Assembly (NCBI RefSeq): GCF_910592395.1
Contig: NC_088320.1
Span: 4,464,001-4,528,000 of the forward strand
Direction of reading: 5' to 3'
Origin: Lineus longissimus
Lineage: Eukaryota > Nemertea > Pilidiophora > Heteronemertea > Lineidae
Length of the DNA stretch: 64,000 bases
Shown here: piece by piece, positions 56,701 to 64,000 of the stretch
Numbering within the stretch: the stretch's first letter is position 1
Layout: each line of letters starts with the position of its first letter
Notes under the pieces: model-generated
The model's input: only the letters and a program-made list of their open reading frames with translations
What the model was told of the DNA's origin: nothing
The model's database searches: none
Made by a program: the position numbers and the translations under genes

Positions 56701-59700
56701 TGGAATATGTGTATAGTGTAAATAAACGTCTACATCATGAAGATGTTAGCAACTTTCATTGCGTATATATGGTTGTATCGCTACCAGGAATTGTGTTGAT
56801 TCTCAGTAGCTTCCTATCCCAGGTTGACCAAACCTGTTTATGGGTATCCAGTATGAAAATTCTTTATTTGCTCTCTGAGTCTTTCTGCTTTCTCTTGGTC
56901 TGAGTGATAGCCTTTTCTTAATTGCATATAAATGTCTTAAAGCATCAGTTTTGGGACAATTTAAGAAAATTCTTCCTCATTCATTCAGAGACCCTACTTC
57001 TAGGAGTTCTTAAGTAGTTGTACAACATCTCAAAGCTACTGGCGAGGGGGGGGGGGGTTATTACATCTCATTCAAGTGAACCATAGTCTGTGTCTCAAAT
57101 GTGATGACACTGAAGTACTTTCTCACTATTGTACTTGAAAACAGTGTATTCAGTTAACTCAGTCTATTTATTAGGCCCTTGTAACAAAATTCTCTTTGTA
57201 TTCCAGTGCCAAATGTGCCTTCAGGATTCAAGCTGCCACCCGGTGAAGCACCATCTCCTGGACAAATGCCCCCAGGTAAGTCAAATGCCCCAACTGAAAT
57301 AAAGCGTTGCTGTTTCTGTTGAAAATGTTCATTCTGTTTGAAAAGACCATGGGTGACTTTCTACTGGGCTGCCCAAAAGTATACAACTGTCCAGGGTCCA
57401 CCTTTTGAGCAGCAACAGTAACCACATTATTATCTCTACAAGGTTTCTACCAGTAAAATATGTCCCATCAGCAGCTACCAACAGATATATTGAATGCAAC
57501 TTCATCGCACCCCACATTGCAAGTCCATCTCAAGTCAAAATCATATTGGATTACCGGTACCCCCTGACGCCACAAGTGATGATAATTTTTTGGCTGTGCC
57601 AGGACAGAGTCACCTATGCGTCTTACAAGTACAAGTAATGCAGTCAGGACAACATGCCTGCTGTTGCTTCTGTGGTAGTTACAATACCTTACACATCCTT
57701 GTATAGATGGAGGCATAAAATTCAACTGTGCCGTCACCTGTCGGCAATATTGTATAGCTTTTGCTCATTGGAGCACAGTGCTTGTGGGGCTTGGACTGCA
57801 AACCTCAACTCCTGCTTGGTGACAAATCATGGTGTTAGGCTGCTGAAACTCTGGTTTCTGTATTGCATGATGTCATTCAATCATTGATTAAATGAATTGC
57901 TTACCCTCATTAAGAGGGCAGGTGCCATTTAGGTGAAATCAATTTTGCTGGTAGGGAAAATTTTGCCATTTGGTTGGAGTTTTGTTCTAGTCTCTGCAAC
58001 TGGAGGCTGGAGCAGGGTTCCTGTGGAGCGTCCAATCTCCACCACTGGCAGACTTGTCCCATCTTACGGCAGTCCGGTAAAATGGCACTTTTCGTGATCA
58101 CTTCATGTTCTATGGATATATTGGCAGAGTTCACCAACCAAAAGTTCTTGCACTAGCAATGTTTATTTGTTAAGTTCGCACATGTTGCAAACACTGCATG
58201 AGCCTTTCCATTTCTCGTACAGGGTTTTCCATGTTGCCCCATTTCCCTTCACTAGAGGGAGCCGGCTTCCCAGGTGAGCCGAGCAAACTCGACAAACCCA
58301 AGAAAAAGCGCAAGAAACGTACAAAGAAGGGAGACCAGCTTGCCGAGGGAGCACCGGCTGCCGCTGCTCTGCCATCACTCCTCGGTGTCCTAGGTTCGTG
58401 GGTGCTTCCATAGTGTGGCCAAACATTTTATTCTAAATGCCTAATCGATCGATGCTTTGCATGATATTAGTCTAGACATTTCTAACCATCTTTCTCAATC
58501 TTGATAAATTTTGTTTGCATTTTGAGGGATCAGAAATTTTTTGTCTTCATCTTTAGGGATCATGCAGTTTTCGTCCTTATCCTATGGATAACATTTGAAT
58601 TCAGGTTAGAGGCCATAACATTCAAACATGGACTCTGACACACACCAGCATTTTCCTTATTAAGTATGCTGCATGCCGGGTACTGATAATATATTGAAAG
58701 TGACAAACTATCTGCATTGCTCATTTAAGAGAAATAGTAAAATGCACAATAAAAGTGACTAAATTCATTTTTGCTGGGACAGTCGCTTCAACTTAGTTTG
58801 CAGTTTTTTCCATTCATTATAAACATCATTGTTAGGGTGTCCCTAAATCTTGGTAACATCCCTTCTTTGGGGATTACTTCACTATTTTCTTTCGGTTGCC
58901 TGCTTTTAAATCTCACAATCCTTTCTAATTCTAAAATTTCAATAAGATTGACTTTTCTCATTTTAGCTTCTTCCATTTGATTTGATAATATTTTTTCTCC
59001 AGTGGTTTTTCCCCTCTTGAAGCGAATGTGTTTTGCATGTGGAAATGACCCACCGTTTGGTGGATTTTACTAATATGCCACCAGACGTCATAAGCGATGT
59101 GGCTCAGTTCCTGATATTTGGTTGACACACCACCTTAAAACTATGGGATCCATGGAATAGTAAAAGAAAGAAGAAGAACTTGTTTCCCATCTTGACGATG
59201 TCATTTTATCAAGTTTCGAAATTGGAGTTCCAGGGGTTTAGATGCTGCCATTTTAGAATGATCTCTTGGCCACACTATGTTGGTTAAAGAAGAAGCTCTG
59301 TTCAGCATTAAAGAAAAAATATCCTGTGATTTACTGAGAGGAATCAAAAAATTGCTGAGCAGTGCCCCTTTGAAAGCATCTTGAACTTTTCTTACCATAT
59401 CTTTTAACCATATTTACTAACTGAGCTTTGCTTATTCAATACGGACGCTTGAAATGTACATGTTACGAGAGACAAACTGTATCATAGGATACATTATTTC
59501 AGCACTGAAATTCAGACTCCTTTCAAATGTTCACTGAAAATAATTTATAGCTGTCAAGTCTTTGGAGTTAAATCCACCCTCGTAATGTGTATGTTTTCTC
59601 TCTGCTTTCCTTTAACTTTGCTTTGTATTTCTAATATAATGTAATTTACAGATTATCGTGGTCGAGTCAAAGCTTAAAGCTTAAAATTGGTTGGCTAGAA

Positions 59701-62700
59701 TGTTCCCGATGAAAAGTGATGTTCTCAATATTATCTGTGTCTAAAGGAAAGTGATTATATTCACCAACTTGCCTCCAAATGTCAAGCCTCAATATTGCCT
59801 ATTTAGATTCATGTATCAATGTAGCACCTTCTTATCATTTCAGGCTCATCTCCCACCATGTCAAACACGCCCATGTCCACATCTGGATCAACTGTTGGTA
59901 CCCCAACAACATCACAACCATCCACACCCTTGAGTGCGCCACCGAACCCAATGCAGAGTGCAGTAGAACCAATGGATACCAATAGCCCTCACAGTCAACA
60001 AAGTGTTCCAAAGCTAGAGAGCGAGATGAAGTCTAGTCCAGGTACTGCTGTTGGACCTGAGGGAGAGGTTTCAAAGGTCTCGCCGCCGGTGGAGGACAAA
60101 GATGCTTGTTCAGATACGAAGAGTAGTGGGGAAAGTAAAAGTCAGGAATGTACAGACGGAAAGCATTGTGGAGATAATGAGGGTTGCACAGATGGACAAC
60201 ATTGTGGAGATAATGAGGGTTGCACTGACGGACAACATTGTGGGGAGAATGAAAATCAGGAATGCACGGATGGAAAGCATTGTGGAGAAAATGATAAACA
60301 GGAGAATGAAAGGCAGGAATGCACGGATGGAAAGAATTGTGGAGAAAATGATAAACAGGAGTGCACAGACGGACAGCATTGTGGAGAAAGTGAGGGTTGC
60401 ACAGACGGACAACATTGTGGAGAAAATGAAAATAATGAATGCACAGATGGACAGCATTGTGGAGAAAGTGAGAGTTGCACAGATGGCCTGCATTGTGGAG
60501 AAAACGAAAATCTGGAGTGCGCAGATGGACAGCATTGTGGAGAAAGTGAGGGTTGCACAGACGGACAACATTGTGGAGAAAATGAAGGGTGCACAGATGG
60601 CCTGCATTGTGGTGAAAATGAAAATCAGGAGTGCACAGACGGACAGCATTGTGGAGAAAATGAGGGTTGCACAGACAGACAACATCGTGGAGAAAATGAA
60701 GGGTGCACAGATGGCCTGCATTGTGGTGAAAATGAAAAGCAGGAGTGCACAGACGGACAGCATTGTGGAGAAAATGAGGGTTGCACAGACGGACAACATC
60801 GTGGAGAAAATGAAGGGTGCACAGATGGCCTGCATTGTGGTGAAAATGAAAATCAGGAGTGCACAGACGGACAGCATTGTGGAGAAAATGAGGGTTGCAC
60901 AGATGGCCTGCATTGTGGTGAAAATGAAAATCAGGAGTGCACAGACGGACAGCATTGTGGAGAAAATGAGGGTTGCACAGATGGCCTGCATTGTGGTGAA
61001 AATGAGGGTTGCACAGACGGTAAACATTGCGGAGAAAATGAAGGGTGCACAGATGGCCTGCATTGTGGTGAAAATGAAAATCAGAACTGCACAGATGGAC
61101 AGCATTGTGGAGAAAGTGAGGGTTGCACAGACGGACAACATTGCGGAGAAAATGAAGGGTGGCCAGATGGTAAACATTGTGGTGAAAAAGGAAGTCTGGA
61201 GTGCACAGACGGAAAACACTGTGGGGAAAACGAAGGTCAGGAGTGCACAGATGGAAAACACTGTGGGGAAAATGAGAATCCTCAAGATTGCACAGACGGA
61301 AAGCATTGTGGTGAAAATGAAGGTCAGGAGTGCACAGACGGAAAACACTGTGGGGAAAATGAAAGTCAGGAGTGCACAGACGGAAAACATTGTGGGGAAA
61401 ATGAGAATCCTCAAGATTGCACAGACGGAAAACACTGTGGGGAAAATGAAAGTCAGGAGTGCACAGACGGAAAACACTGTGGGGAAAATGAAGGTCAGGG
61501 GTGCACAGACGGAAAGCACTGTGGGGAAAATGAGAATCCTCAGGATTGCACAGACGGAAAACATTGTGGGGAAAATGAAAGTCAGGAGTGCACTGACGGA
61601 AAACACTGTGGGGAAAATGAAGGTCAGGAGTGCACAGACGGAAAACACTGTGGGGAAAATGAAAGTCTGGAGTGTACAGACGGCAAACATTGTGGGGAAA
61701 ATGAAGGTCAGGAGTGCACTGATGGAAAACACTGTGGGGAAAATGAGAATCCTCAAGATTGCACGGACGGAAAACACTGTGGCGAAAATGAAAGTCAGGA
61801 GTGCACAGACGGAAAACATTGTGGCGAAAATGAAAACAAGGAGTGCACAGACGGAAAGCACTGTGGGGAAAATGATAGTTGTACAGATGGGAAACATTGT
61901 GGTGAAAATGATAAAGAAGGCTGTACAGATGGGAAACATTGTGGCGAAAATGACCAAAATGATAGTGGTAATCAAGGTGCTAGTACTTCTCAGTGTAGTG
62001 ATGGTTTGCATTGTGGAGAAAATGAGGGTGAAAATAATCAAAATCCTCAAAATTCAGGGAACACTGGCAGTAGTGAAGAGACTAACCCTCAACCTTCTGA
62101 GGTGGAGATGCAGGAGATGGCATCAGAGGGTGCCAATAGCTCTGAGATGGATAACATAAGCAGTGGCTGTTTGGAGGTGAGCGAAGGCGTGTGCAGTGAT
62201 GGTCGTAATTGTCCTGGAAATGATGAGGAAAAACAGCAACAAGAAGGCTCCAGCGATGTTGAGCAGACGTCAAGTGTTGTTAACATTCCAGTCGAAGCAG
62301 ACGACACACCAATGGAAGTGGTTGAGGAACAGATCATTGAGGAGGTCCCTGTAGATGTGCCAGTGTCTGTCGAGGAACCTCCTGAAGCGATTGGAATGGA
62401 CTTGTCTATGCCACACCAAGAAAAAGGTGAAGACTTGTCAATACCAGAACAGGCTCAAGAGTCTCGGGCAAAGTCTGCTTCAATTGATGTTACTCCAGTA
62501 GCTGCTGATGTAGCTCTAGAAGCTTCAGCTGTCGTTTCTCCTCCTCCTCCTCCTCCTCCTCCTCCTGCTAAAGAGGAACCGCAGGCAGATTCTTCCATTG
62601 ATCTTCCCATTCATCTCTGCGAATCGCCTAAAACACTGCCAGCAGATTCAATGCAAATAGCTCAAGACTTGAGTGCCATTCCACTTCCTCCTAGTCCTGA

Positions 62701-64000
62701 AGGTCTTGGAACTGATATGCCATCCATAGAACCATCATCCCCTGCCCCAGCTCCTTTTGAGCAAGAGCAACAACTGCCAATTCCATCTGCATCTGAGTCT
62801 ACTCCATCATCACCACCAGCTGAGTCTGCCGTTCTGCCTCCGATTTTACCAGAGCCCTCACCAGAACAGATGCCCGAAGTCAGCCCCGACTCTACACCTA
62901 TGGATCTCTCAGTACACAGAGAACAACCAGAACCAGCACATCAGCCCCATCAAGCTGAAACTGCCTTTGAGGTAGAGCATGTAGCAGGAGAGTCACCTGA
63001 GGCTGTTCCTGAAGACTTGTCCATGCATGCTCCAATCAAATCTGAATTACCAGCGAGAATCACGGAAGACCCGAAGCAAATTGTGCCATTAGAGCCCAAG
63101 CGTGAGATTGGTGAACGGGAAATGCCTTTGCGGAGTCCGTTAATTCCCAGTCCTGCCCATGCTCCAGAGATGATGAAGTCTCCAAAACATCCACTGCCAT
63201 CTCCCACAGAACACCGACCATTATTCACGCCTCCTGCTGCAGAAGGTTCAAAATCGCCAAAAGCTGGGTCATCACCAAGACGATCACCTGGCGCTGTGAC
63301 ATCACCAAGAAGATCGCCGGCTGCTCATTTATATCCGGCAGCGTCTTGTCCATTGACTGGTCAAGTAATGGCAGACGTTAAACCAACTGCCAAGGAGTTG
63401 GAAAGAGCCAGGCCAGCTTCCCTTCCAATACCTGAACCTGTACATGTGAGGGAGGACATACGCATTAAGACTGAGCCTTCTGAACCTTCAATATGCAGCT
63501 CACAGCGTTCAACGCCTTCTAGTTACCTGCCTATGCCTGCAGTGGCAACTAGCCATCCACCGACCAGTCAACTCCAGCGGCCATTGTCCCATCCTGGTCA
63601 TGCCATTGGGCCAGCTATGGAAGGAATCCCAATTGAAATGCAGATACCTCGGTCATTGCAACGGGCAGTGTCACCTAGGATGTCGATTCCATCAAGTTTG
63701 CCCATGTCTGCATCTCATGCCATGGGTACTCACCATCATCCCGGGGTACCTCCTGGACATCCCATGTTTGGCCAAGCACGCATGCCAGGACAACCTCATC
63801 TTGTTCACAGCGGGCAGGGGCAGGGGCAGGGTGGCCATCCTCATTTCCATGGGCAGCGTATGCCCATGCGACCATTTGGGCTCCATCCTCATGTAAGGAC
63901 GTCAGTACCTCATCAGTTTTCTGGCGGACAGAACATGCAAACATTCCAACAGCGGCCTTCCATGTCACAGATGCAGCAGACAATAATGAGCCGTATGTCT
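26732..64000 (+). CDS. KMT2C/D: Histone H3K4 methyltransferase KMT2C/KMT2D (MLL3/4) orthologue, 3'-partial
   Basis: Catalytic scaffold of the COMPASS-like complex that monomethylates H3K4 at enhancers. Forty exons join in phase: 26732-26738, 27011-27209, 27371-27648, 27849-27915, 28088-28321, 28656-28911, 29067-29171, 29342-29399, 29582-29759, 29950-30064, 30309-30505, 30610-30812, 31055-31146, 34137-34253, 35504-35674, 36011-36115, 36302-36483, 36620-36897, 37073-37381, 37578-37853, 38036-38263, 38424-38525, 38746-38871, 38999-39218, 39367-39640, 39748-40030, 40523-41604, 44692-44872, 45029-45199, 45336-47393, 47678-47820, 49781-50171, 50351-50673, 50841-50958, 51365-51960, 54248-54350, 55146-55358, 57207-57275, 58223-58393, 59844->64000. 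That is 4812 codons. Order of parts: ePHD1, PHDs 2-4, PHDs 5-7, HMG box, PGTPRP repeats, coiled coils, disordered exon. FYRN/FYRC and SET lie past the edge. The 7-nt first exon (MA plus one base) is the least certain. Confidence 0.95.
27011..27915 (+). other. KMT2C/D N-terminal basic and His-rich segment (exons 2-4)
   Basis: Residues about 3-184 precede the first zinc ligands. Exon 2 is basic (TRTRIKIKK, TRGPGRSRK). Exon 3 opens with a Lys/His block (KHKKHKRHKHEKHHHRHH) that could bind nucleic acid or metal, or act as a nuclear signal. An acidic stretch DDDFDATFDDFLKSL follows. Vertebrate N-termini are poorly conserved here, so function is open. Confidence 0.75.
28088..29399 (+). other. KMT2C/D extended PHD finger 1 (exons 5-8)
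   Basis: Residues about 184-402. Zinc-ligand patterns CSLCNCGERSLLGQGD, AHHCCAAWSEGV, KCHYCQRYGATIFC, KYHYPCAPASG and LLCPDH are seen. They match the N-terminal ePHD of KMT2C, including the diagnostic GERSLLGQGD and YVDKAV words. All Cys/His ligands expected for an extended PHD seem present. Exon 5 ends in a Ser/Lys-rich linker. Confidence 0.9.
29582..30812 (+). other. KMT2C/D PHD fingers 2-4 (exons 9-12)
   Basis: Residues about 402-632. PHD2: FCVVCDTPGD, FCTSCGQHYHGNCLD and WQCPECKICQTCR. PHD3: KMLVCDTCDKGYHTFCL and WKCKNCRVCGDC. PHD4-like: CESCYQH, CPVCQKAY, NCQLCKRYVHLEC and YVCPMCHD. These fingers in KMT2C/D read histone tails. Exon borders fall between zinc ligands at conserved phases. 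Confidence 0.92.
30184..30260 (+). repeat. tRNA-derived SINE-like element, short copy
   Basis: Starts GACCGGTGGCGAGTGGTTAAGA (A-box-like TGGCGAGTGG) with a B-box-like GTGGATTCGACTC at about 30233-30245. It lies in the intron between exons 10 and 11. No full tRNA cloverleaf is supported. Confidence 0.45.
31147..34136 (+). other. 3-kb intron of KMT2C/D (between exons 13 and 14)
   Basis: No exon or gene is supported. It is AT-rich unique-looking sequence with short random open frames. Flanking exon phases match without an intervening exon. Confidence 0.65.
34137..37381 (+). other. KMT2C/D basic linker and PHD fingers 5-7 (exons 14-19)
   Basis: Residues about 664-1050. Basic Gly/Lys-rich exons 14-15 end in STVVLCSSKDELVLQQ, conserved before this cluster. 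PHD5: MCLACGSFGVGEEGKLISC and CGQCYHPYCVSIK. PHD6: CTVCEGCGKPHDEGRLILC, CDISYHIYCLDPPLDHVPKG. PHD7: WCAVCVTCGTT, CGPCASYSSCPSCQRKY, CTQCDRWLHAMCD and YQCMFC. Exon 19 is Pro/Glu-rich, then has DGIQLSENGFAHLKSITVES, a segment also conserved in KMT2C/D. Confidence 0.92.
37578..39218 (+). other. KMT2C/D linker between PHD7 and HMG box (exons 20-24)
   Basis: Residues about 1051-1368. Recognisable family blocks are HRKPGIGGFIPR, NYPSYLQEAFFGK, DEEILGMIGDDF and KMVEDIFKGVLSPHP. Exon 20 begins with an Asp/His-rich run (DPHDDDDHEHDHEID). The remainder is probably disordered. No enzymatic domain is present. Confidence 0.85.
39367..40030 (+). other. KMT2C/D HMG box (exons 25-26)
   Basis: Residues about 1368-1553. 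The block KWEKDEPLGDMSSISPVLYA, then YPDWNERAKQIAKIWRRV and TPYLAKARENRASSRLQR, matches the KMT2C/D HMG-box region, which in family members contributes to chromatin binding. A Gln/Glu/Arg-rich coiled-coil-like stretch (EEKFMKEQRAIREQEQERQW) follows. Confidence 0.9.
40523..41604 (+). other. KMT2C/D exon 27 with DPYA-PPGTPRP repeats
   Basis: Residues about 1554-1914. Pro/Gln-rich and disordered. Irregular repeats DPYALPPGTPRP, DPYAHQPGTPRP, DPYALPPGTPRS, DAYTQQPGTPGS and DPFGQQPSTPRP are present. This repeat is a hallmark of the KMT2C/D family and strongly supports the gene assignment. The exon ends at a GTAAGA donor after EDKP. Confidence 0.9.
41605..44691 (+). other. 3.1-kb intron of KMT2C/D (between exons 27 and 28)
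   Basis: No gene is seen. A stretch at about 43470-43640 has loosely repeated CCCAGTG/CCAGTG words, and the rest is unremarkable. Exon 28 uses an AAG-type acceptor at 44690-44691. The upstream TAG acceptor near 44669 would meet a stop at once. Confidence 0.6.
44692..47393 (+). other. KMT2C/D exons 28-30: coiled coil, GPRGP-rich region and acidic block
   Basis: Residues about 1915-2717. Exon 28 is a charged coiled coil (HQLRELLAKQTKERQKQKEQ) ending in PLRHWPSQE, conserved in KMT2C. Exon 30 is a single 2058-nt exon. It starts with GPRGP-type repeats. The acidic DGEIDDLLGADGSFNLLEYA and PDLDSALHEATQDKSIFDEH block is conserved with vertebrate KMT2C. SUMO-like sites VKTE, IKSE and VKQE, Ser/Pro/Gln-rich sequence and an RMM[D/E]P array follow. 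Confidence 0.88.
47081..47230 (+). repeat. Ten-unit coding array of the pentapeptide RMM[D/E]P
   Basis: A 15-nt unit (CGTATGATGGACCCA and variants) is repeated ten times without interruption. Nine units read RMMDP, RMMEP or RMMEQ, and the last diverges to RMMAG. It lies near the end of exon 30 in a Met/Pro/Gly-rich context. Synonymous variation among copies (CGT/CGC, CCA/CCT/CCG) indicates it is not brand new. Confidence 0.95.
48253..48548. mobile_element. MITE flanked by TTAA (piggyBac-type, non-autonomous)
   Basis: It lies in the intron after exon 31. It runs from TTAA-CCTTTTTAGTCCCAGG to CCTGGGGACTCAAAAGG-TTAA. The terminal inverted repeats start CC and are bounded by the TTAA duplication typical of piggyBac insertions. 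About 296 bp, no coding capacity. Confidence 0.65.
49405..49530 (+). repeat. tRNA-derived SINE-like element
   Basis: It starts GACCGGTGGC. An A-box-like TGGCACAGTGG (49412-49422) and a B-box-like GGTTCAGTTCC (49469-49479) lie about 46 bases apart. The sequence does not fold into a convincing tRNA. It shares its first ten bases with a second element at about 30186, suggesting a family. Confidence 0.5.
50841..51960 (+). other. KMT2C/D exons 34-35 with internal alternative donor
   Basis: Residues about 3004-3241. Exon 35 starts GQGNTARLPASVRLEYEAYM, a conserved KMT2C/D block, then becomes Ser/Thr/Pro/Gly/Gln-rich. A consensus donor GTGAGT at 51481 follows GGG in phase 0. The downstream donor at 51961 is also phase 0. 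Using the first would drop 160 residues in frame. Confidence 0.82.
51961..54247 (+). other. 2.3-kb intron of KMT2C/D (between exons 35 and 36)
   Basis: No gene or clear repeat is recognised. It is AT-rich and ends in a TTGTAG acceptor. Confidence 0.6.
54248..58393 (+). other. KMT2C/D exons 36-39, ending in a Lys/Arg-rich segment
   Basis: Residues about 3242-3426. Exon 36 encodes DNNPFSESYHDMERMRIQRQ, exon 37 a Met/Arg/Pro-rich stretch, and exon 38 a short Pro-rich one. Exon 39 holds PKKKRKKRTKKGDQ, a strong nuclear-signal-like basic cluster. Its end donor GTTCGT (58394) is weak. A strong donor GTGAGC at 58274 is in the same phase, so the basic segment may be optional. Confidence 0.78.
56206..56793. 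mobile_element. Large palindromic element with 226-bp inverted arms
   Basis: It lies in the intron between exons 37 and 38. Arms 56241-56466 and 56558-56783 are reverse complements with about eight mismatches (about 96% identity), around a 91-bp centre. An 11-bp direct repeat, ACCAGGAATTG, at 56206-56216 and 56783-56793 looks like a target-site duplication. Each arm contains CTGAAGA, a GGTTC/GAACC stem and GAAA, resembling a hammerhead core as carried by Penelope-like elements. It encodes no protein. Confidence 0.8.
58394..59843 (+). other. 1.45-kb intron of KMT2C/D (between exons 39 and 40)
   Basis: No exon, RNA gene or repeat is recognised. It ends in a TTTCAG acceptor. Confidence 0.6.
59844..64000 (+). 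other. KMT2C/D exon 40, open to the window edge
   Basis: Residues 3427-4812, with no stop in the splice-defined frame (codons starting at 59846, GGC TCA TCT CCC). Parts: a Ser/Thr/Pro lead-in (to 60148), the CTDG-x-HCGEN array (60149-62029), an acidic Ser/Pro-rich region with a Pro run from (CCT)8 near 62539-62562, repeated DLS motifs, SPRRSP repeats, SUMO-like IKSE and IKTE sites, and a His/Gln/Met/Pro-rich end. It corresponds in position to the long disordered exon of vertebrate KMT2C/D. Confidence 0.88.
60149..62029 (+). repeat. Coding tandem array of about 46 units of CTDG[KQL]HCGEN
   Basis: Each unit is 12-15 residues (36, 42 or 45 nt): CTDG, then K, Q or L, then HCGEN or HCGES, then a short acidic/Gln linker such as EG, ENQE, ESQE or ENPQD. 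Units 1-26 are mainly Q/L types with 12/14-residue alternation. Units 28-44 are K types with 14/15 residues. A break at the diverged unit WPDGKHCGEKG (61160) separates the two. A few units have lost the second Cys (HRGEN). A degenerate relative, CSDGRNCPGND, follows near 62191. Each intact unit offers two Cys and one His (C-x4-H-C). I know no such array in KMT2 proteins. Confidence 0.95.

Noticed and set aside
60149-62029. EGF-like or other known Cys-rich repeat domain
   Set aside because: The spacing of two Cys per 12-15 residues and the acidic linkers do not fit EGF, LDLR-A, zinc-knuckle or metallothionein patterns that I can recognise.
60110-62050. 646-codon minus-strand open frame across the array
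   Set aside because: Low-complexity by-product of the repeat on the opposite strand, with no exon context or domain.
60051-62159. 702-codon plus-strand open frame (VEKM.. repeats)
   Set aside because: It is a shadow frame of the tandem repeat. It is out of phase with the splice from exon 39, and the true frame is open to 64000.

Overview
The window is nuclear DNA of an animal. Its genes are split into many short exons with GT-AG introns, and the three readable gene ends have AATAAA-type poly(A) signals. The gene set and the exon phases are bilaterian. One undivided KMT2C/D-type gene, a single CDK4/6-type kinase, and many dispersed short repeats point to a slow-evolving marine invertebrate (lophotrochozoan, ambulacrarian or cephalochordate). 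The species cannot be fixed from this sequence alone.

Layout. (1) About 148-3618, plus strand: the 3' part of a CDK4/6-family cyclin-dependent kinase. It has normal C-lobe motifs, then an unusual acidic, Ser-rich tail of about 550 residues in the last exon. Its 3' UTR runs to about 5.3-5.5 kb. (2) 17558-7676, minus strand: a 12-exon amphiphysin/BIN1-like N-BAR plus SH3 gene, with a 3' UTR to about 5.7 kb, convergent with the kinase. (3) 17921-22087, plus strand: PSMD3/Rpn3, a 26S proteasome lid subunit, in 9 exons. It is head-to-head with amphiphysin over a 362-bp shared promoter interval. (4) 22.4-26.7 kb: intergenic, holding a seven-copy satellite of about 215-220 bp with a dimeric higher-order structure. 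(5) 26732 to the right edge, plus strand: a giant KMT2C/KMT2D (MLL3/4) H3K4 methyltransferase orthologue. I could join 40 coding exons in phase (4812 codons in the window). They hold the ePHD1 region, two PHD clusters, the HMG box, the PGTPRP repeats, the LEEQPLLLEDLLEQ block and the coiled coils. The FYRN/FYRC, second ePHD and SET parts lie beyond the right edge.

The most striking observation is in the last, open-ended exon of the KMT2C/D gene. In the frame fixed by splicing, positions 60149-62029 encode about 46 tandem copies of a 12-15 residue unit, CTDG[K/Q/L]HCGEN plus a short linker. This is a 627-residue Cys/His-rich array that I do not know from any KMT2 protein. Long open frames also exist there in other frames and on the other strand, but they are by-products of the repeat. 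Other notable items are the CDK4/6 tail, a ten-unit RMM[D/E]P array, two in-frame alternative donor sites in the KMT2 gene, paired PXDLS-type motifs, a 226-bp-arm palindrome with a hammerhead-like core, and a TTAA-flanked MITE.

The genes are functionally unrelated neighbours (cell cycle, membrane curvature, proteasome, chromatin). The only visible shared regulation is the divergent AMPH/PSMD3 promoter and the convergent CDK/AMPH 3' ends, which meet around an inverted repeat carrying a poly(A) hexamer on each strand.
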